Of a DNA stretch of 64,000 nt, positions 16,847 through 26,298 are shown one piece after another (positions within the stretch are counted from its first letter, which is position 1; each line of letters starts with the position of its first letter). The translations under genes and the position numbers were made by a program. The notes beneath the pieces were generated by a model that worked only from the letters and a program-made list of their open reading frames with translations, ran no database searches and was not told where the DNA came from. The stretch is from Methylobacterium brachiatum (lineage in GTDB: Bacteria; Pseudomonadota; Alphaproteobacteria; Rhizobiales; Beijerinckiaceae). The stretch is taken from assembly GCF_020523825.1 (NCBI RefSeq), contig NZ_JAJALK010000002.1, forward strand, positions 651,174 through 715,173. The letters run 5' to 3'.

Positions 16847-17759
16847 CGCGCCCCTTCTGAGCGAGGCTCCGACGGCCGTGCCGCCGCGGCCGGCCGCCGC
16901 GGAGCCGGTCCGCCCCGAGATCGTGCGGGAGACCGGCCACGCCCACGGCGCCCCGGTGGTGGAGAAGCCGCTCTCGGCTTTCGAGCGGCTCTACAACCAG
17001 GCGTGGCTGCGCAAGATCCTGATCCTGGTCCTGCTGGCGGGGATCTGGGAGGCCTACGGGCGCTACCTCGACAACGACCTGCTGTTCCCGACCTTCTCGG
17101 CGACCATGGAGGCGTTCTTCCGGGCGGTCGCCGACGGCACGTTGCCGGCCCGGGCCTGGAGCTCGCTGAAGGTGCTGCTGATGGGCTACGCCGCCGGCAT
17201 CGTGCTGGCGACCCTGCTCACCGGCATCGCCATCGCGTCTCGGATCGGGACCGATTTCCTCGAGACCCTGACCTCGATGTTCAATCCCCTGCCGGCCATC
17301 GCGCTGCTGCCGCTGGCGCTGATCTGGTTCGGTCTGGGCAATGGCAGCCTGATCTTCGTCCTGGTCCACTCGGTGACCTGGGCGATCGCGCTCAACACCC
17401 ATTCCGGCTTCCTGTCGGTGAGCCGGACGCTCCGGATGGTCGGGCGCAATTACGGGCTGTCGGGACCGCGGCTGATCGGCAAGATTCTGATCCCGGCGGC
17501 CTTCCCGTCGATCCTCACCGGATTGAAGGTCGGCTGGGCCTTCGCCTGGCGCACCCTGATCGCGGCCGAGCTCGTGTTCGGCGTCTCGTCCGGGGCGGGC
17601 GGGCTCGGCTGGTTCATCTTCGAGAACAAGAACATGCTCGACATCCCGAACGTGTTCGCCGGGCTGCTCACCGTGATCCTGATCGGTCTCGTGGTGGAGA
17701 ACCTGATCTTCCAGACGATCGAGCGGCGGACCATCCAGCGTTGGGGTATGCAGGCCTGA
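16839..17759 (+). CDS. ABC importer permease, nitrate/sulfonate/taurine type
   Basis: Inner-membrane permease (306 aa) with about six helices and the SsuC/TauC-like segments NPLPAIALLPLALIWFGLGNGS and IPAAFPSILTGLKVGWAFAWRTLIAAEL, the EAA-type loop. The N-terminal 50 residues are Ala/Pro-rich and cytoplasmic, longer than in most family members. It starts inside the ATPase reading frame (8-base overlap), so the two are coupled. A 54-nt spacer precedes the dehydrogenase gene. Confidence 0.88.
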   Translation: MSSAPLLSEAPTAVPPRPAAAEPVRPEIVRETGHAHGAPVVEKPLSAFERLYNQAWLRKILILVLLAGIWEAYGRYLDNDLLFPTFSATMEAFFRAVADGTLPARAWSSLKVLLMGYAAGIVLATLLTGIAIASRIGTDFLETLTSMFNPLPAIALLPLALIWFGLGNGSLIFVLVHSVTWAIALNTHSGFLSVSRTLRMVGRNYGLSGPRLIGKILIPAAFPSILTGLKVGWAFAWRTLIAAELVFGVSSGAGGLGWFIFENKNMLDIPNVFAGLLTVILIGLVVENLIFQTIERRTIQRWGMQA

Positions 17760-17813
17760 CCGAAGTCCGGCATGGCGTCGGGTGATGTCGCGCAGCCATC
17801 CGGAGTCCTGACC

Positions 17814-18806
17814 ATGCCGATCCTGTCCCTCGCGGAGGCGCACGCCCTCGCGGCCGGCGCCTTCCGCCGCTGTGGCGCCTCGGCGGCTGCGGCCGACAGC
17901 ACCGCCCGGGCCCTGGTGGCCGCCGAGGCGGACGGCCTGAAGGGGCACGGCCTGTCGCGGGTGCCGAGCTACGCCGCGCAGCTGCGGACCGGCAAGGTCG
18001 TGGGCGATGCCGCGGTCAGCGTCACCCACCCGCGGCCGGGGCTCCTGGCGATCGATGCCGGACACGGCTTCGCCTATCCGGCCCTCGACGCGGCGCTGGC
18101 CGAGCTGCCCGAACTGGCACGCCGGCAGGGGATCGCGGCGGCCGGGATCCGGCGCTCGCATCATTGCGGCGCCGCCGGCCGGCCGGTCGAGGCCCTGGCC
18201 GAGGCCGGATGTCTCGCGATCCTGTTCGCCAACACGCCGGCCGCTATGGCGCCCTGGGGCGGCAACCGCGCGGTGTTCGGCACCAACCCGCTGGCCTTCG
18301 CCTGCCCGTTGCCCGGTCGCGCGCCGATCGTGATCGACCTGGCTCTGTCGAAGGTCGCCCGGGCCGCCATCGTGGGCGCCAAGCAGCGCGGGGAGGCGAT
18401 CCCGGAGGGCTGGGCGCTCGATGCCGAGGGCCGTCCGACCACCGATCCCGCCGCCGCCCTCGACGGCACGATGGTATCGCTCGGCGACGCCAAGGGCGCG
18501 GCCCTCGCCCTGATGGTGGAGCTGCTCGCTGCCGGACTCACCGGGGGGCGCTTCGCAGCGGAGGCCAGCTCGTTCCTCGACGCGGCGGGCGACCCGCCCG
18601 GAACCGGGCAACTGATCCTGGCGATCGACGCCACGGCCTTGAGCTCCGACGCGCCGGAGCGCTTCGCCGTCCTGGCCGGAGCGATCGAGGATCAGGACGG
18701 CGCCCGGCTGCCGGGGAGCCGACGCCTCGATCTGCGCAGCCGCGCCGCGCGCGACGGGCTGACGGTCCCCGACGCCCTCGCGGCCGAGATCGCGGCGCTG
18801 GGCTGA
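17814..18806 (+). CDS. Ldh family NAD(P)-dependent 2-hydroxyacid dehydrogenase (malate/L-lactate/sulfolactate type)
   Basis: A 330-residue member of the malate/L-lactate dehydrogenase family, which differs in fold from classical MDH/LDH. Family marks are the N-terminal helical segment ADGLKGHGLSRVPSYAAQL, the active-site region IRRSHHCGAAGRPVEALAEAG, and FANTPAAMAPWGGNRAVFGTNPLAFACP for cofactor binding. The ATG at 17814 has CGGAG upstream and removes a 14-residue extension present from 17772. The family includes ComC, an (R)-sulfolactate dehydrogenase, and the position between a sulfonate-type importer and SorAB makes that an attractive guess. Ureidoglycolate, lactate or imine-reductase activity are alternatives. 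Confidence 0.8.
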   Translation: MPILSLAEAHALAAGAFRRCGASAAAADSTARALVAAEADGLKGHGLSRVPSYAAQLRTGKVVGDAAVSVTHPRPGLLAIDAGHGFAYPALDAALAELPELARRQGIAAAGIRRSHHCGAAGRPVEALAEAGCLAILFANTPAAMAPWGGNRAVFGTNPLAFACPLPGRAPIVIDLALSKVARAAIVGAKQRGEAIPEGWALDAEGRPTTDPAAALDGTMVSLGDAKGAALALMVELLAAGLTGGRFAAEASSFLDAAGDPPGTGQLILAIDATALSSDAPERFAVLAGAIEDQDGARLPGSRRLDLRSRAARDGLTVPDALAAEIAALG

Positions 18807-18817
18807 AAGCGGCGCAA

Positions 18818-18833
18818 TGTTTCCCGTGAAACA
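18818..18833 (+). other. parS-like ParB-binding site, copy 1
   Basis: The 16-mer TGTTTCCCGTGAAACA differs at one position from the canonical parS palindrome TGTTTCACGTGAAACA. Identical copies occur at 26254-26269 and, inverted, at 57525-57540. It lies between the Ldh gene and sorA. Confidence 0.8.
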
Positions 18834-18974
18834 CGAATGCCTCGGGAGAGGCCGGTTCGGCCGGACGAAATTCTGATACACCCCCACGGTAGGGCCGCCC
18901 CGGGATTGCCGGATCGAGGAGCGTCCGCGCGCAGATCGTTCGGTTTCCCAGGGTGGTGGAAGAAGGACGCGACG

Positions 18975-20177
18975 ATGGCTGATCTCGACAGGCGCCGGGT
19001 TCTGCAGGGCGGTCTCGGCGCGCTCGCGGCCGTGGCGGCACCGGTGCAGGCCCGGGCCGAGGAGGTCACGCTTCCCTTCGGCAACGGCACACGGCCGCTG
19101 GTCGCCTATCCGGGCAAGCGCCCGCTTCTCCAGAATACGGCCCGGCCGCCCCAGCTCGAGACGCCGTTCGCGGTGTTCGACGCGGGGGCGATCACCCCCA
19201 ACGACGCGTTCTTCGTGCGCTACCACCTGGCCGACATCCCGCTGGAGATCGATCCGGACACGTTCCGGCTCGGGGTGACGGGCCATGTCGAGCACCCGGT
19301 CTCGCTGTCGCTGGCCGAGATCAAGGCCCTGCCCGGGCGGACCGAGATCGTGGCCGTGAACCAGTGCTCGGGCAATTCCCGCGGCTTCTTCGAGCCGCGC
19401 ATGGCCGGCGGCCAGCTGGGCAACGGCGCCATGGGCTGCGCCCGCTGGACCGGCGTACCGCTGAAGAGCGTGCTCGACCGGGCCGGCGTGAAGGCCGGCG
19501 CCGTGCAGGTGACGTTCGACGGGATGGACGGCCCGGTCCTGCCCGAGACCCCGGATTTCGTGAAGGCGCTCGGCCTCGACCATGCCCGCGACGGGCAGGT
19601 GATGCTGGCCTGGGCCATGAACGGCGAAGACCTCCCCTGGCTCAACGGCTTTCCGCTGCGCCTCGTGGTGCCGGGCTTCTACGGCACCTACTGGGTCAAG
19701 CACCTGAACGCGATCACGGTCCGCGACACGCCCTTCGACGGCTTCTTCATGAAGAGCGCCTACCGCATCCCGGACAATGCGTGCGCCTGCACGGAGCCCG
19801 GCCAGGCCGCCGCCGCCACGGTGCCGATCGGGCGCCTCAATGTGCGGTCGTTCCTGACCAACCTCGTCGACGGCGCGGACATCCGGGCCGGCAGGACGCA
19901 TCTGCGCGGGATCGCGTTCGACGGCGGCTCCGGCATCAAGGCCGTCGCGGTCTCCACCGACGATGGCCGGAGCTGGATGCCGGCGGCCCTGGGGCAGGAT
20001 CTCGGCCCCTACGCGTTCCGTCCCTGGTCGCTCGATCTCGATCTGAATCCGGGGCCGCACGCGATCCGGGTCCGGGCCACCGCCAATGACGGCAGCACGC
20101 AGCCGATGGAGTCGCGCTGGAACCCGTCCGGCTACATGCGCAACGGGGTCGAGACCACCCGGGTCCGGGTGGCGTGA
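18975..20177 (+). CDS. sorA: SorA-like sulfite dehydrogenase, molybdenum subunit
   Basis: Periplasmic molybdoenzyme (400 aa) of the sulfite oxidase family, oxidising sulfite to sulfate. The N-terminus MADLDRRRVLQGG has a twin-arginine export motif, with an AxA region near residues 26-28. C131 in VNQCSGNSRGFFEP is the expected molybdenum ligand. Other family marks are LRLVVPGFYGTYWVKHLNAI and, near the C-terminus, the dimerisation-domain segment STDDGRSWMPAALG. The start has AGAAGGA eight bases upstream. It is directly followed by a small cytochrome c gene, the arrangement of sorAB in Starkeya. A YedY/SoxC-type assignment is less likely given the length and partner. Confidence 0.87.
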   Translation: MADLDRRRVLQGGLGALAAVAAPVQARAEEVTLPFGNGTRPLVAYPGKRPLLQNTARPPQLETPFAVFDAGAITPNDAFFVRYHLADIPLEIDPDTFRLGVTGHVEHPVSLSLAEIKALPGRTEIVAVNQCSGNSRGFFEPRMAGGQLGNGAMGCARWTGVPLKSVLDRAGVKAGAVQVTFDGMDGPVLPETPDFVKALGLDHARDGQVMLAWAMNGEDLPWLNGFPLRLVVPGFYGTYWVKHLNAITVRDTPFDGFFMKSAYRIPDNACACTEPGQAAAATVPIGRLNVRSFLTNLVDGADIRAGRTHLRGIAFDGGSGIKAVAVSTDDGRSWMPAALGQDLGPYAFRPWSLDLDLNPGPHAIRVRATANDGSTQPMESRWNPSGYMRNGVETTRVRVA

Positions 20178-20188
20178 AAGGGAACGGG

Positions 20189-20515
20189 ATGCGCGCGCTT
20201 CTTGTCGGATCGCTGGCCGCCGGTCTGATCGCGGGCACTGCCCTGTCGGCACCGCGAAGCTACTCCGTGCCGGATCCGACCGCGGCGCTGAAGGCGCCCC
20301 GGGACGGGGAGGGGGGCAGCCAGGGCCGGGGCTTCGCGGCGGCGCAGGCCAATTGCCAGACCTGCCACTCGGTCGATTACATCGCCACGCAGCCGCCGGG
20401 CCGCGGCAAGGCGTTCTGGGATGCGGAGGTGACCAAGATGATCAGGGTCTATCACGCCCCGATCGACGAGGCGGATGGCCGCGCGATCGCGGCTTATCTG
20501 GCCGATACGTATTGA
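20189..20515 (+). CDS. sorB: SorB-like monohaem cytochrome c, sulfite dehydrogenase subunit
   Basis: Small c-type cytochrome (108 aa) that would accept electrons from SorA and pass them to the respiratory chain. It has an N-terminal signal (MRALLVGSLAAGLIAGTALSAPRS), a haem motif C56-Q-T-C59-H60, and M84 (VTKM) as a plausible axial ligand. The ATG at 20189 is preceded by AAAGGG. A GTG at 20174 overlapping the sorA stop would add five residues without improving the signal peptide. The distance to sorA shows a shared transcript. Confidence 0.87.
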   Translation: MRALLVGSLAAGLIAGTALSAPRSYSVPDPTAALKAPRDGEGGSQGRGFAAAQANCQTCHSVDYIATQPPGRGKAFWDAEVTKMIRVYHAPIDEADGRAIAAYLADTY

Positions 20516-20529
20516 GTGACGGCCGCGCC

Positions 20530-20772
20530 TCAGCGCAGGGCGACGACCTGCGCGGCGTAGGAGGCGACGCTTTCCACCGCCGGCATGTCGTAGGCGTAGA
20601 CGCGCCCGGCCAGGATCGCCAGCGCGAGCGTCCAGAACACGGCGCCGCCGACCCGACGGGCGGTCCGGTCGCCGGACGCGGTCGGGCAAGCGTTCGCCAC
20701 GCCTTCGGCGACGGGCTCGCCAAAGGGGTCGAACGCCATCGTCGTCGACCGGGTGTTCGGGGTGGTGCGCAT
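20530..20772 (-). CDS. Hypothetical single-span membrane protein
   Basis: An 80-residue frame from ATG 20770-20772 has one hydrophobic segment (GGAVFWTLALAILAGRVYAY) and ends ESVASYAAQVVALR. It lies on the opposite strand between sorB and the exporter gene. The frame continues upstream to 20928 without a stop, but that part overlaps the exporter start and is basic. The ribosome-binding site is weak. No family was recognised. It may be real, because the hydrophobic segment is coherent. Confidence 0.45.
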   Translation of the reverse strand: MRTTPNTRSTTMAFDPFGEPVAEGVANACPTASGDRTARRVGGAVFWTLALAILAGRVYAYDMPAVESVASYAAQVVALR

Positions 20773-20918
20773 GGGGGTGAATGTCGCGCTCTGACCCTCG
20801 CGCCGCAATGGACGCGTCTTCCGAAGTTTTCTCGCGCCGTAGAGTGTCCTTCTCTCTTGCGCGTTCACGGCAAACGTTTTCTTCCCTTTGCTCGGATGTC
20901 GACCACGGAGCGACCGGC

Positions 20919-22001
20919 GTGAGCTCAAAAACCTCGTCCCGGACGGGCGAAACCGGCGCGGCCGTGCGGGACGGAACCGGTGCCTCCGTACTGCCGGGCC
21001 TCGGCCTGTGCGCGGCGATCACCGCCGTCGCCATGGCCGCGCAGGCGCTCGAGGAGCGCATCGCCGGCCACCCCTATGTCGAGGCGCTGGTGCTGGCGAT
21101 CCTGATCGGCATCGCCGTGCGCACCGCCTGGACCCCGGATGCCCGGTTCCGCACCGGCATCGCGTTCTCGGCCAAGCAACTCCTCGAGGTCGCGGTCGTC
21201 CTGCTCGGCGCCTCCCTCAGTCTCGGGGCGATCCTGGCCTCCGGACCGGCCCTGCTCGCCGGCATCGTCGGCACCGTGGTGATCGGCATCGGCGCCAGCG
21301 TCGCGATCTGCCGGGCCCTCGGCCTGCCGCCCCGGATGGCGATCCTGGTGGCCTGCGGCAACGCGATCTGCGGCAACTCGGCCATCGCCGCGGTGGCGCC
21401 GGTGATCGGGGCCCAGCCCAAGGACATCGCGGCGGCCATCGCGTTCACCGCGGTGCTCGGCGTGCTGATGGTGCTCGGGCTGCCCTTGTTCGTGCCGCTC
21501 GCCGGCTTGAGCGACAACCAGTACGGCGTGCTGGCCGGGCTCACCGTCTACGCGGTGCCGCAGGTCCTGGCCGCGACCGTGCCGGTGAGCCTGCTCGCCA
21601 CGCAGGTCGGCACCCTGGTCAAGCTCGTGCGCGTGCTGATGCTCGGGCCGGTGGTGGTGGCGTTCTCGCTGATCGCCCCGCGCCTGCCCCAGGAGGCCGG
21701 GCTCGAAGCGACCGGCCCGAAGCCCCGTCCCGGCCTGACCAAGCTGGTGCCCTGGTTCATCCTGGGCTTCCTGGCGCTCGCCACCGCCCGCTCCCTCGGG
21801 CTGATCCCGGATGCGGCGGTCAAGCCGCTGACACAGCTCGCGGGCGTGCTCACGGTCCTGTCCATGGCGGCCCTGGGTCTCGGGGTTGACGTGCGCGTCC
21901 TCGCCCGGGTCGGGGGCCGGGTCACTCTGGCGGTGACCGCCTCGCTGGCCGTCCTGGTCGCGGTCAGCCTCGGTCTCATCCGTGGACTCGGGATCGGTTG
22001 A
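20919..22001 (+). CDS. YeiH/UPF0324 family putative sulfate exporter
   Basis: Polytopic membrane protein (about 360 aa, roughly ten helices) of the YeiH family, whose members are called putative sulfate exporters. Recognisable parts are LVLAILIGIAVRTAW, FSAKQLLEVAVVLLGASLSL, ACGNAICGNSAIAAVAPVIGA and the C-terminal helices ending in GLGIG. The GTG at 20919 with GGAG eight bases upstream fits the family length. The frame is open from 20781, but the extra residues are not membrane-like. Placement after SorAB fits removal of sulfate formed from sulfite. Activity in this family is inferred from context in other bacteria rather than well measured. Confidence 0.82.
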   Translation: MSSKTSSRTGETGAAVRDGTGASVLPGLGLCAAITAVAMAAQALEERIAGHPYVEALVLAILIGIAVRTAWTPDARFRTGIAFSAKQLLEVAVVLLGASLSLGAILASGPALLAGIVGTVVIGIGASVAICRALGLPPRMAILVACGNAICGNSAIAAVAPVIGAQPKDIAAAIAFTAVLGVLMVLGLPLFVPLAGLSDNQYGVLAGLTVYAVPQVLAATVPVSLLATQVGTLVKLVRVLMLGPVVVAFSLIAPRLPQEAGLEATGPKPRPGLTKLVPWFILGFLALATARSLGLIPDAAVKPLTQLAGVLTVLSMAALGLGVDVRVLARVGGRVTLAVTASLAVLVAVSLGLIRGLGIG

Positions 22002-22252
22002 GACCGTGGACAGAAGCATACTGCGTTCTGAGTTTCGTATTTCGGATTTTCTGCAGATCTGATCCGGACAGGCCCAGCAAATCGTGGGGCGGACGCAGTG
22101 AAAACACTCTGTCGGAAACGTGTTTTCCTTAGAGTCTGCATTAAAATGCTGCCGCGAATCGGGATCGGCTGAACAAAGCATCTTGACACTGCGACGGTTT
22201 TTGCTTTGGAACCGTGGTGTCACGAACGAAATCTTAGACTGGAACTTGCGCA
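22002..22252 (+). promoter_or_regulatory. AT-rich promoter region of the mucR-like gene
   Basis: This 251-nt gap is clearly less GC-rich than its neighbours. It contains an 8-bp inverted repeat GAAAACAC (22100-22107) / GTGTTTTC (22120-22127) with a 12-nt spacer, and TTGACA at 22183-22188. No good -10 box follows at 17 bp. Ros/MucR proteins often repress their own promoter at AT-rich sites, so autoregulation is plausible. Confidence 0.5.
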
Positions 22253-22702
22253 GTGCCCGAAGTGATCCCCGAGAGCAGCGCCGAACTGGCCGTCTTGGTC
22301 GGCGACATCGTCGCCGCCTATGTCTCGAACAATCCCGTCCCGCCGACCGCACTGCCCGAGCTGATCGCCAGCGTTCACGGCGCACTGGTCAATCTCGACG
22401 GCAAGCCGCCCGTGGAGGTCGAGCCCGTGATCGAGCCGCCGACCGCGGCCCAGATCCGCAAGTCGGTCCAGCAGGACGGCATCATCAGCTTCATCGACGG
22501 CCGGTCGTACAAGACGCTGAAGCGCCACCTGACGGCCCACGGCCTGACGCCCGAGCGCTACCGCGAGCGCTACGGCCTGCCGGCGGATTATCCGATGACC
22601 GCGCCAGGCTATGCCGCGCAGCGCTCCGCCCTCGCCAAGGCGATCGGCCTCGGCGTTCCGGGTGCCCGCGCCGATCAGCGCAGGACGGGCACCAAAGGCT
22701 GA
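22253..22702 (+). CDS. MucR/Ros family regulator lacking zinc-finger cysteines
   Basis: Transcriptional regulator (149 aa). The N-terminal half is the MucR oligomerisation region, beginning ESSAELAVLVGDIVAAYVSNNPVPPTALPELIASVH. The DNA-binding part reads SFIDGRSYKTLKRHLTAHGLTPERYRERYGLPADYPMTAPGYAAQRSALAKAIGLG, with key residues KRHL and AHG retained. In classical Ros the segment CLECGG carries the two zinc-binding cysteines. Here the matching positions are Ser and Asp, as in the zinc-free Mesorhizobium Ml proteins. The start is GTG. Targets are unknown; in rhizobia these are global silencers. Confidence 0.87.
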   Translation: MPEVIPESSAELAVLVGDIVAAYVSNNPVPPTALPELIASVHGALVNLDGKPPVEVEPVIEPPTAAQIRKSVQQDGIISFIDGRSYKTLKRHLTAHGLTPERYRERYGLPADYPMTAPGYAAQRSALAKAIGLGVPGARADQRRTGTKG

Positions 22703-23219
22703 CCGGCGCCTCCGCCGATCAGCGGCTTCCTCCGATCGCCGGTTACCGCTGGCGGAACGGCAGGATGCGCGCGATCATCCCGGGCAACCGCGCCCGGGGC
22801 GGACGTCCGAAGGTCTGGGCCCAGCTCAGGTAGATGATCCGAGCGCCGACGATCTCGGCGACCGCCTCCGGCTTGCCCGCGCGGCGGTTGCCGGTGTTGG
22901 CCCTGCGGCCCGCCCGGTGCGCCGATCCTTGGCGCCGGGACGGCTGCCCGTCCGGCAGGGACCGCCTGCGCGAGGGCTGAGGATCATCGGGCTTGGCTGA
23001 GAACGACACGTCAAGAGTCCCCGTCCGCGTTCGAGGTTCGAGCGGGGACGGACGTTGCGGTCGGCCGTAGATCCGCCGGGGCGCTCTGCCCTCGACAATG
23101 CCGGCATTTTACCGGATGGCCCGAAGCGGGACAGTCCGAGTCCGTCCAAAAAACTTGTCTGTGTGTCCAATGGCGGCCCCCGGCGTCTCAGAGAGGGGCC
23201 AGGACGTCTCAGCCGCCCG
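22703..23219. other. Gap between mucR-like gene and the ABC operon
   Basis: Apart from one weak small ORF on the minus strand (listed separately), I see no coding frame or RNA signal in this 517-nt stretch. The part at 23010-23219 is plain GC-rich sequence next to the 3' end of the ABC ATPase gene. Confidence 0.45.
22743..23009 (-). CDS. Small basic hypothetical protein
   Basis: An 88-residue frame with a GTG start and no clear Shine-Dalgarno site. The N-terminal half is Ser/Arg/Pro-rich (SAKPDDPQPSRRR). The C-terminal half is more protein-like (AEIVGARIIYLSWAQTFGRPPRARLPGMIARILPF). No family was recognised. It could be a genuine small gene or a chance frame in GC-rich DNA; the tail makes me lean slightly to real. 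Confidence 0.35.
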   Translation of the reverse strand: MSFSAKPDDPQPSRRRSLPDGQPSRRQGSAHRAGRRANTGNRRAGKPEAVAEIVGARIIYLSWAQTFGRPPRARLPGMIARILPFRQR

Positions 23220-24824
<1,605 letters not shown>

Positions 24825-24827
24825 TGG

Positions 24828-26249
24828 TCAAACCCTCGCTTGACGGCGACGCAGGATGTCCGGACCGGCCTCGCCGAGATCCCAGAACAGCCCGGCCATG
24901 ATCGCCAGACCCTCGCGGGTGCTGGAGGCGAGCATGTGCTCGTCCGGCCCGTGCTGGCGGCAGGCCGGGTAGGAATGCGGGACCCACAGGGTCGGCAGGC
25001 CCAGGATCTCCGAGAAGGCGTCGTTCGGCAGCGAGCCGCCGAGATTGGGCAGCAGGGCCGGCTTCTTGCCCGCGCTCGCCGTCATCGATTCGAGCGCCCA
25101 GTCGACCCACGGGTCCTCCACGGGCAGCCGCGTCGCGTGGAACACCTCCGAGGCCCGGGCCGGCTTGACCTCGATCATCGGGAAGCCGTTGGCGTCGAGA
25201 TGGGCGCGGATATTCGCGATCAGGTTCTCCCAGTCGGTGCCGACGACGAAGCGCAGCTGCAGGGTCGCCTTGGCGTGGGGCGGCACGGCGTTGAGCGGCC
25301 CGTCGGGATCGCCGGTCTTGAAGGCGAGGACCTCCAGGGTGTTCCAGGCGAAGACCCGCTCGGCCGGGGTCAGCCCGGGCTCGCCCCAATCGGCATCGAT
25401 CGTCGGTGCGGTCGGATCCTCGCCGACCCGGATGTCGCGGAGCGCGGCGCGCACGCCCTCGGGGATCGGCGGCGGCCGCAGGGCGTCGACCCGGATGCTG
25501 CCGCGGGCATCGACCATGGACGCGATCGCCGACGCAAGGACGGTGCCGGGATTGCGCAGCAGGCCGCCCCAATTGCCGGAATGGTGCGGGCCCTCGCGCA
25601 GGTTGAGGCTGAGCTCGAAATTGTAGGCGCCCCGGGAGCCCAGGAACAGGGTCGGCCGCTCGGCGCTGAGCCGCGGCCCGTCCGAGGCGATCAGCACGTC
25701 GGAGCGCAGGGCTTCGGCCTGTGCGCGGCAGAACGGGCGCAGGCCCGGCGAGCCGGATTCCTCGCCCATCTCGATCAGCAGCTTCACGTTGAAGCCGAGG
25801 CGGCCGTCGCGCGCCGCGATCACCTGCTCCAGGGCCGCGAGGTTGATGATGTGCTGGCCCTTGTTGTCGGCGGTGCCGCGCCCGTACCAGCGGTCGCCCT
25901 CGACCACGATCTCCCAGGGGCCGAGCCCCTCGCGCCACTGCTCGGGATAGCCCCGCACCGTGTCGCCGTGGCCGTAGATCAGCACGGTCGGCAGATCCGG
26001 CCCCTCGTGCCGCTCGGCGATCAGGAACGGGCCGTGCACCCCGTCCGGATTGTCGAATTTCTTCGGAACGGCGAAGCCGAGGCGCGTCACCAACGGGGTG
26101 ATGTAGCTGTCGAGATAGGCGTGCAGGGCCGCTTCCTGGCCGGGCGCCTGGCTCTCCGTGGGGTAGGCGACCGCCTCCCGCAGGAGCGCGAGGAACGCGC
26201 CCGAATCGAAGGTCTCGGTGGCGCGCGCGATGGCGACGTCTCGCGTCAT
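24828..26249 (-). CDS. M20 family metallopeptidase
   Basis: Zinc-dependent amidohydrolase or dipeptidase (473 aa from ATG 26247-26249). Metal ligands are seen in IYGHGDTVRG (His, Asp), GRGTADNKGQH (Asp), EMGEESGSPG (catalytic Glu pair) and, near the C-terminus, HGPDEHML. An ATG at 26268-26270 would add seven residues encoded by a parS-like palindrome, and neither start has a good ribosome-binding site; the inner one avoids coding through that site. It lies inside a peptide-type importer operon, so it likely hydrolyses the imported peptide or N-acyl amino acid. Confidence 0.88.
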   Translation of the reverse strand: MTRDVAIARATETFDSGAFLALLREAVAYPTESQAPGQEAALHAYLDSYITPLVTRLGFAVPKKFDNPDGVHGPFLIAERHEGPDLPTVLIYGHGDTVRGYPEQWREGLGPWEIVVEGDRWYGRGTADNKGQHIINLAALEQVIAARDGRLGFNVKLLIEMGEESGSPGLRPFCRAQAEALRSDVLIASDGPRLSAERPTLFLGSRGAYNFELSLNLREGPHHSGNWGGLLRNPGTVLASAIASMVDARGSIRVDALRPPPIPEGVRAALRDIRVGEDPTAPTIDADWGEPGLTPAERVFAWNTLEVLAFKTGDPDGPLNAVPPHAKATLQLRFVVGTDWENLIANIRAHLDANGFPMIEVKPARASEVFHATRLPVEDPWVDWALESMTASAGKKPALLPNLGGSLPNDAFSEILGLPTLWVPHSYPACRQHGPDEHMLASSTREGLAIMAGLFWDLGEAGPDILRRRQARV

Positions 26250-26253
26250 GGTG

Positions 26254-26269
26254 TGTTTCCCGTGAAACA
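26254..26269 (+). other. parS-like ParB-binding site, copy 2
   Basis: TGTTTCCCGTGAAACA, identical to copy 1. It sits just upstream of the M20 peptidase start and would be inside the gene if the outer ATG were used. Confidence 0.8.
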
Positions 26270-26298
26270 TTGGGGGGCTTCGCCGGACTCGATCCGCG

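Noticed and set aside
16749..20252. Open frame of 1167 codons on the minus strand across the permease, dehydrogenase and sorA genes
   Set aside because: It is antisense to several genes with clear family motifs, has an Arg/Gly/His-rich composition, no recognisable domain and no ribosome-binding site. Long antisense frames are expected at this GC content.
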